Shown in pieces: positions 35,899 to 39,786 of a stretch of DNA of 39,786 nt. The notes beneath the pieces are model-generated. The model was not told where the DNA came from and did not search any database. It was given only the letters and a program-made list of their open reading frames with translations. Made by a program: the position numbers and the translations under genes. How positions within the stretch are numbered: position 1 is the first letter of the stretch; each line of letters opens with the position of its first letter. The DNA is from an uncultured Bacilli bacterium (GTDB lineage: Bacteria > Bacillota_I > Bacilli_A > RF39 > UBA660). The stretch is from contig CANQRA010000005.1 in the NCBI GenBank assembly GCA_947626125.1, positions 1 through 39,786 on the forward strand, given 5' to 3'.

Positions 35899-35917
35899 GC
35901 TAGCAGAGGTGATTAGC

Positions 35918-37114
35918 GTGAAAATAATTAAAAGAGAGTATTTGAACGATATAATAGATGTTATGGGAACACCAGATATAAAGGTTATTACGGGTGTTAG
36001 ACGGAGTGGAAAATCACAACTACTTAATATGTTTATTGACTATGTTAAAGCAAATGACAATAATTCCAATATTATTTATATTGATTATAATCTTGATAAA
36101 TTCGATAATTTAAAACAATATAAAGAACTAATCAATTATGTTTCTGAAAAATACGATTCTAAAAAAAATAATTTTATTATGATTGATGAAGTTCAAATGT
36201 GTAATGGTTTTGAAAAAGCTATAAATAATTTTCATGCTGAAGAGAAATATGATATTTATATAACTGGTTCTAATGCCTTTCTTTTATCGAGCGATTTAGC
36301 CACTTTATTTACTGGCAGAACCTTTAGTATTGAAATATTTCCTTTTTCATATAAAGAGTTTCTGCAATATTATGATTTAAAAAATAATGATGAAGCCTTC
36401 GATAGATATGTTTTAGAAGGAGGATTTGCTGGTTCATATTTATATAAAGATTTAGATAAAAAGTATAATTATTTATCTGATGTTTATAAAACAATGATTG
36501 ATAGAGACATAGTAAGGAGAAACAAAATACAAAACATTCCTTTACTAGATAGTATTAGTGATTTTTTAATAGATAATATTGCTATACTTACATCTTATAG
36601 AAACATTACTGATACATTAAACACTTTTAAAGCCGAGACGAATGATAAAACGGTTGCATCTTATATTAGATATTTATGTGAATCTTTTGCATTTTATAAA
36701 GTTAGAAGATATGATATTCATAAGAAGAAATATCTAGCTTCTCAGGATAAATATTATTTGTCAGACCATGCAATAAAATACGCTATACAAGGGACAAAAA
36801 ATATGAATTATGGTAGTATCTATGAAAATATAGTTGCAATGGAATTAATTAGAAGAGGATATGAAATATATGTTGGCGTTTTATATGAGAAAGAAATTGA
36901 TTTTGTGGCAATGAAAAGAAATGAAAAAATCTATATTCAAGTTTCAGACGATATAGGAAGTGATTTTGAAAATGATACTTTCAAACGCGAAGTTGACTCT
37001 TTATTGAAAATAAAAGATGCATACCCTAAAATGCTTATAGCTAGAACCAGACATGACAAATATTTATATGAAGGAGTCCAAATTATAGATATATCAAAAT
37101 GGTTATGCGAATAA
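35918..37114 (+). CDS. ATP-binding protein, AAA_14 with C-terminal DUF4143 domain
   Basis: 398 residues from the GTG at 35918, which has GAGGTGA five bases upstream. The ATG used by the track at 35897 lies in the -10 element. Walker A GVRRSGKSQLL, Walker B FIMIDEVQ, sensor-like ITGSNAFLLSSDLATLFTGRT followed by FSIEIFPFSYKEF, the usual AAA_14 order. The C-terminal DUF4143 part ends in a PD-(D/E)XK-like core, KEIDFVAMKRNEKIYIQVS. These proteins are frequent accessory genes in host-associated bacteria; their function is unsettled. Its own dyad promoter and isolation between the glycan locus and the DGR suggest an independent cargo gene. Confidence 0.85.
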   Translation: MKIIKREYLNDIIDVMGTPDIKVITGVRRSGKSQLLNMFIDYVKANDNNSNIIYIDYNLDKFDNLKQYKELINYVSEKYDSKKNNFIMIDEVQMCNGFEKAINNFHAEEKYDIYITGSNAFLLSSDLATLFTGRTFSIEIFPFSYKEFLQYYDLKNNDEAFDRYVLEGGFAGSYLYKDLDKKYNYLSDVYKTMIDRDIVRRNKIQNIPLLDSISDFLIDNIAILTSYRNITDTLNTFKAETNDKTVASYIRYLCESFAFYKVRRYDIHKKKYLASQDKYYLSDHAIKYAIQGTKNMNYGSIYENIVAMELIRRGYEIYVGVLYEKEIDFVAMKRNEKIYIQVSDDIGSDFENDTFKREVDSLLKIKDAYPKMLIARTRHDKYLYEGVQIIDISKWLCE

Positions 37115-37127
37115 ATATTTAATAAAA

Positions 37128-37156
37128 AGAAAACCCATGGAATTAACGGGCTTTCT
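37128..37156. terminator. Bidirectional terminator between the ATPase gene and the DGR operon
   Basis: Arms AGAAAACCC (37128-37136) and GGGCTTTCT (37148-37156) form a 9-bp stem with one G-T pair. On the minus strand TTTTATT follows, on the plus strand only a short T run lies within the arm. It separates the convergent stops at 37114 and 37181. Confidence 0.7.
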
Positions 37157-37180
37157 AACATATACTCTACTACTTTATGG

Positions 37181-37450
37181 TTAATTGCTTTTACTTAATA
37201 TCAAATCTACTAACTTTAATAAATTTATTTTAATATAATAAAAATCATATAAATTATTTTCGTATTTTTTATTTTCCACTAAAGACATATTTTTTATGAC
37301 GACATAATTTACATTACTATTATTTTTCTTAAGTAAATTTAACAATTCTTTATCTACCCCATAACTAACTAATTTATTACGCTTTTCAAATATAATCACC
37401 GATTTTGGAAAAACACCTTTAAGAAATAAATAACGATTTTTAACTCCCAT
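37181..37450 (-). CDS. Small unknown protein downstream of the DGR reverse transcriptase
   Basis: 89 residues from the ATG at 37450, which follows GGAAG; the track's TTG start is 15 bases earlier. It overlaps the reverse transcriptase gene by 11 bases and ends before the terminator, so it belongs to the DGR operon. The sequence (GVKNRYLFLKGVFPKSVIIFEKRNKLVSYG, then Asn-rich strands and a helical C-terminus ILSKSN) is basic and probably an alpha/beta fold. I do not recognise it as Avd, HRDC or any other DGR accessory. It may be a lineage-specific helper. Confidence 0.6.
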   Translation of the reverse strand: MGVKNRYLFLKGVFPKSVIIFEKRNKLVSYGVDKELLNLLKKNNSNVNYVVIKNMSLVENKKYENNLYDFYYIKINLLKLVDLILSKSN

Positions 37451-38561
37451 TTTCAAATCTTCCAAAGAAATTTCTATCTATAATTCTTCTAACTTTCATA
37501 ACATTACCAAACTTACGGTTATAATAATACGACATTATTGAACAAAAACAACAATTTAAATCTATATATCCCTTATTGTACATATAAAAAACATTTTTGA
37601 CTCTCTTTTTTATCTTTTCGCAAGCTTCTTTTCGTACTTTGATTATTGTTTTTTTATTTATTATTTTATAAGTATATCCCAAAAAAGAAAACCCTTCATT
37701 TTCTCTTACAATTTTTGTTTTCTTTTTATTAAGTTTTAATTTATACTTATTTTTTAAAATATCTTCTATTTCTTGTAATGCATTTTCTAGTATTTTTTTA
37801 TCATGATGAATTAATATAAAATCATCCATATATCTTATATAATATTTTACATGTAAATTATTTACTATATAATGATCTAAGGCATATAAATAAAAAATTG
37901 ATAAAAACTGACTTGTCATATTACCTATCGGTAAACCTTTACCTTTATAATATAAAGGTAAAGCGTTTACTTCTTCTTCTAAATTAGGATGAACACTTAA
38001 ATATTTTTCTTTAATATCTAAGATCTTTTTATTAATATATTCCCTATTTGTACTATCAATAATTATGTTTAAGAATTTATATTCATCTAAGCTTAATTTA
38101 TCTTTTAACATCTTTTTTAAAACATCATGATCAATGGAGTAAAAGTATTTATTAATATCTAATTTTAAAATATAAAATTTTTCATGTTTTTTATTAAGTT
38201 CAAGATATTTTTTTAATAATTTAATACCATAATCAGTACCCATATTTTTTCTTGTGGCAATATTACGAGAATCTAAGTATTTAGATAATTTCTTTTCTAA
38301 AATATATCTAGCTACAAAATGATTAATAATTTTATCAGAAACACCTAAGGACATTACTATACGATGTTTAGGTTCTTTTATCAAAAATATATTATAATAA
38401 CCTCCATCATAATTTCCTGTTTTAAGAATATTTACTATCTTACTTATATTTTGAAATTTATTTTTTTCAAAATTATAAATTTTATTCTTATTTTTCACTT
38501 TTTTAGATATTTCTAATTCATATAATTCTAAAACATTCTTTAAATTAACATTTTCTTTCAT
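37440..38561 (-). CDS. DGR-type reverse transcriptase
   Basis: 373 residues, a typical size for DGR reverse transcriptases, without RNase H, maturase or endonuclease domains. Motif 1-2 region IFLIKEPKHRIVMSLGVSDKIINH; motif 3 with the first catalytic aspartate, ILKLDINKYFYSIDH; motif 4 KGLPIGNMTSQFLSIFYLYALD, where the GxPxxxxxSQ form is usual in DGR enzymes; motif 5 YIRYMDDFILI with catalytic DD; then LGYTYKI. It copies the TR RNA into cDNA with errors at adenines for transfer into the target VR. It overlaps the Avd-like gene by 17 bases and the downstream small ORF by 11. Confidence 0.95.
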   Translation of the reverse strand: MKENVNLKNVLELYELEISKKVKNKNKIYNFEKNKFQNISKIVNILKTGNYDGGYYNIFLIKEPKHRIVMSLGVSDKIINHFVARYILEKKLSKYLDSRNIATRKNMGTDYGIKLLKKYLELNKKHEKFYILKLDINKYFYSIDHDVLKKMLKDKLSLDEYKFLNIIIDSTNREYINKKILDIKEKYLSVHPNLEEEVNALPLYYKGKGLPIGNMTSQFLSIFYLYALDHYIVNNLHVKYYIRYMDDFILIHHDKKILENALQEIEDILKNKYKLKLNKKKTKIVRENEGFSFLGYTYKIINKKTIIKVRKEACEKIKKRVKNVFYMYNKGYIDLNCCFCSIMSYYYNRKFGNVMKVRRIIDRNFFGRFENGS

Positions 38562-38907
38562 TTTTTATCCAACTATAAATCATTTTATTTATTTCTTCTA
38601 ATTCACCAACTTTTTTTAAGCATTCTTTTTCGCTTATATATCTTTTCTTATAGGCTCTTTCCAGATAAAAATCCAACATATTAATTTTAGCTACAATTTC
38701 TATTTGAATATCTTTTTTCTTATCTAAATTATCCACATGATTAGCTACATATACTAATTCTAAAACTTTTAAAGAATCTTTATATAATAAATCTTTATTA
38801 ATATATTCTTTTTTAGGAAAATTTACTAAAATTCTTTCTAAGTCTAAGATAAATTTTTTCGTATTTTTAACAATTAAAAATCTTTCACTATGATATTGCA
38901 TTTTCAA
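38545..38907 (-). CDS. Avd-like DGR accessory protein (four-helix bundle)
   Basis: 120 residues, nearly all helical and strongly basic. Segments KKFILDLERILVNFPKKEYI, DLLYKDSLKVLELVYVANHVD, IQIEIVAKINMLDFYLERAYKKRYI and ECLKKVGELEEINKMIYSWIKNERK fit the four helices of bAvd-type proteins. Avd forms a pentameric basic barrel that binds the reverse transcriptase and the DGR RNA and is required for mutagenic cDNA synthesis. Position directly before the reverse transcriptase with overlapping frames supports the call. The overlap with the MSL gene upstream is 20 bases. Confidence 0.85.
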   Translation of the reverse strand: MKMQYHSERFLIVKNTKKFILDLERILVNFPKKEYINKDLLYKDSLKVLELVYVANHVDNLDKKKDIQIEIVAKINMLDFYLERAYKKRYISEKECLKKVGELEEINKMIYSWIKNERKC

Positions 38908-39262
38908 TAACTTTTAAAATATTCTCTAACTCTTCGCCTGAAAGACTATTAATTTTATTAAATATCTTATTAAACCTCTCTTCAACGGATAAATTATTTA
39001 AGCCTTTTTTCTTTATACTTTTGTAGCTATTCAATTTTTTAAAATTGTTTTCGATAATTAAAGCATCTTTTTCATATACTTGATATGAAACTTCATTTTC
39101 TTCCAAAGCATTTATAACTTTATTATAAGCTGACTCTGGAAAACCAACACCACCCTTATCTTTTACGATTTTATAACCTAGTAGATAATGCAAAATAATG
39201 GCATCATCGCCAAAAGTATTATAAAACTTACCTGATTTTCTAATTTCTACATAATCGCGCAT
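38888..39262 (-). CDS. MutS-domain-I-like (MSL) DGR accessory protein
   Basis: 124 residues. The first ~75 residues resemble MutS mismatch-recognition domain I: KSGKFYNTFGDDAIILHYLLGYKIV corresponds to the GDFYELFxxDA...LL block, and GGVGFPESAYNKVINALEENEVSYQVYE to the AGVPxHAxxxYLxKLVxxGYxVAICEQ block. MutS-like (MSL) proteins have been described as accessories of some DGR groups. The C-terminal ~45 residues are a charged helical tail (LSVEERFNKIFNKINSL). No ATPase domain is present, so it is not a repair MutS. AGAGG precedes the ATG, directly after the TR spacer. Confidence 0.8.
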   Translation of the reverse strand: MRDYVEIRKSGKFYNTFGDDAIILHYLLGYKIVKDKGGVGFPESAYNKVINALEENEVSYQVYEKDALIIENNFKKLNSYKSIKKKGLNNLSVEERFNKIFNKINSLSGEELENILKVIENAIS

Positions 39263-39455
39263 CTCAACCTCTTTCTATTACATAAAAACTCGATTAAAAA
39301 TTCACGACAAACGACATGACGAAGTATAAAGGCGGTCTCGTAAGACCAACCATCCTCGTCTCCATTTCGGATAAAACTATCCATGATAATCTTTGTCTTC
39401 TATCTTTCCAAATATATAGCCTTGACCATATAATCTCAACAAGTACTAGAAGTCT
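39263..39455 (-). ncRNA. Spacer of the DGR template RNA, structured
   Basis: 193 bases between the TR and the MSL gene with no supported protein gene. On the minus strand a hairpin GGTCT-TACG-AGACC (39347-39334) lies inside outer arms GACGA/TCGTC. In the Bordetella phage DGR the spacer after TR is part of the RNA needed for cDNA priming and Avd-RT binding; the same role is inferred here from position and length only. Confidence 0.55.
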
Positions 39456-39554
39456 CGGGCGCACCGCATTGTTGTTGTTCAGATTGTTGTTGTTCATGTT
39501 GCCATTCGAATTCACATTCCACGCATTGTAATTCCCGTTGCTATTCTGACCATA
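39456..39554 (-). repeat. DGR template repeat (TR)
   Basis: 99 bases on the minus strand from TATGGTCAGAAT to GTGCGCCCG. In the frame matching the target it has 33 codons, 16 of them AAC or AAT, including two runs of four AAY codons around a CTG. Adenine is 37 of 99 bases. This pattern is the signature of DGR templates, because AAY codons changed at their adenines yield many residues and no stop. No gene uses this copy; upstream in the same frame is a TGA. The 3' part aligns with the VR at the window edge, with most differences at adenines. Confidence 0.93.
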
Positions 39555-39620
39555 ACGCTTTTTTCTTCCTCAAGATTACCATATCTCTATATTAAATCTA
39601 TAAAGACCTTAATTAACGCG

Positions 39621-39650
39621 CCGCCCGGAGGCTTAAACCCTCCAGGGCGG
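39621..39650 (-). other. GC-rich hairpin downstream of the DGR target stop codon
   Basis: Arms CCGCCCGGAGG (39621-39631) and CCTCCAGGGCGG (39639-39650) form an 11-bp stem with one bulged A and a 7-base loop, exceptional in this AT-rich genome. It lies 6 bases after the target stop. No T run follows on the minus strand, so it is a poor classic terminator; it may be a terminator remnant, an RNA-stability element, or a DNA cruciform. In the Bordetella phage DGR a hairpin near the VR aids retrohoming, but it sits much closer to the VR there. Confidence 0.7.
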
Positions 39651-39656
39651 TATTTT

Positions 39657-39786
39657 CTACGCCGTCCCCACAATAAACGGTGAATCCACAGTCCCTTTTC
39701 CCGAACTAATTTCCGCCGTTTCAGACCCAAGATAGAAGACCGGGCGAACGCCATTGCTGCCGCTCAGGACGCCGCTGCTCATATAG
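39657..39786 (-). CDS. DGR target protein, C-terminal part (cut by window edge)
   Basis: Only the last ~42 codons are inside the window; the start lies beyond 39786. The translation contains MSSGVLSGSNGVRPVFYLGS, then SSGKGTVDSPFIVGTA and a TAG stop. The VRPVFYL...GKGT...PF ending is that of C-type-lectin/FGE-like DGR targets and closely parallels the end of the 860-residue protein (IRPVFYL...GKGT...PFVAKPA). About 56% of bases 39661-39786 are G or C, far above the window average, pointing to a gene with foreign composition. The TR and the reverse transcriptase operon follow downstream on the same strand, the usual target-first DGR order. Confidence 0.85.
   Translation of the reverse strand, partial: YMSSGVLSGSNGVRPVFYLGSETAEISSGKGTVDSPFIVGTA
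39741..39786 (-). repeat. DGR variable repeat (VR2), partial
   Basis: Aligned codon by codon with the TR from ATG to CGCCCG (14 codons, 42 bases), it differs at 14 bases. Ten of these are at the 17 TR adenines and four at the 25 other bases, three of the latter in the last two codons before CGCCCG. AAC becomes AGC or GGC repeatedly. The 5' part of the VR is outside the window. Confidence 0.85.

Noticed and set aside
37440-38561. Group II intron or retron reverse transcriptase
   Set aside because: No maturase or HNH domain, no intron structure, no msr/msd-like RNA. The SQ form of motif 4 and the adjacent Avd, MSL and TR identify a DGR.
39294-39515. 73-residue ORF with MNSNGNMNNNNLNNNN
   Set aside because: It is the accidental frame through the DGR template repeat and spacer. 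There is no ribosome binding site, and the Asn run is the AAY-rich TR.
1-39786. Mycoplasma-type genetic code (TGA as Trp)
   Set aside because: TGA ends several genes in ATGA overlaps (24971, 25930, 27456, 34709), and Trp residues in conserved motifs are TGG.

Overview
The window comes from a low-GC Gram-positive bacterium of the Bacilli, probably an uncultured host-associated lineage of the RF39/Erysipelotrichales type; that placement is inference. Most of it is very AT-rich. Genes start behind AGGTGA/GAGG-type ribosome binding sites. TGA is used as a stop in several ATGA overlaps (for example 34709-34712), so this is code 11 and not the Mycoplasma code. Relics of the Bacillus gene set are present: parE-parC, ylbD-ylbE, a SpoVIF-like gene and a short SUF operon.

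Layout. 1-830: a type IV toxin-antitoxin pair of the AbiE type, with an intact AbiEi antitoxin and a decayed AbiEii toxin. 1005-4215: an RlmCD-type rRNA methyltransferase and a large surface lipoprotein with a PTEPx linker. 4408-7011: sufC, a shortened sufD/B and sufS. 7094-8094: two type IV pilin-like proteins. 8186-10509: a ZIP metal transporter, a TtcA-like tRNA thiolase and a DUF6512 membrane protein. 10629-13211: an 860-residue membrane-anchored Ig-repeat protein ending in a C-type-lectin/FGE-like domain, divergent from a double-HTH Xre regulator. 13769-20141: ylbE, ylbD, parC, parE, a membrane-anchored acidic protein and a SpoVIF-like protein.

20194-35764 is a single-strand cell-surface glycopolymer locus. 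Read in its own direction it encodes TagO, a DPM1-like glycosyltransferase, DUF2304, a Wzy-like polymerase, TagA/WecG, WecC, a two-domain glycosyltransferase, Wzx flippase, GT2, GT4, a second Wzy-like polymerase and MnaA/WecB. TagO would prime undecaprenyl phosphate with GlcNAc-1-P. MnaA and WecC would make UDP-ManNAc and UDP-ManNAcA. The TagA/WecG enzyme would add the second sugar, the other transferases would extend the unit, and Wzx and Wzy would export and polymerise it. A DUF4143-type ATPase (35918-37114) follows on the plus strand behind a dyad-containing promoter.

37181-39786 is the most interesting part: a diversity-generating retroelement (DGR). On the minus strand it reads: C-terminus of a target protein (cut by the window edge), GC-rich hairpin, adenine-rich template repeat (TR), structured spacer, MutS-domain-I-like accessory (MSL), Avd-like four-helix accessory, DGR reverse transcriptase, and a small unknown ORF. 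The visible variable repeat of the target matches the TR with differences concentrated at TR adenines. The 860-residue protein about 28 kb away ends in the same kind of variable domain, inside a sharp local rise in GC, so it is a candidate second (remote or former) target. No tRNA, rRNA, CRISPR array, integrase or IS element was recognised. The only stretch over 300 bases without a protein gene is 39263-39656, which holds the TR, its spacer and the hairpin.
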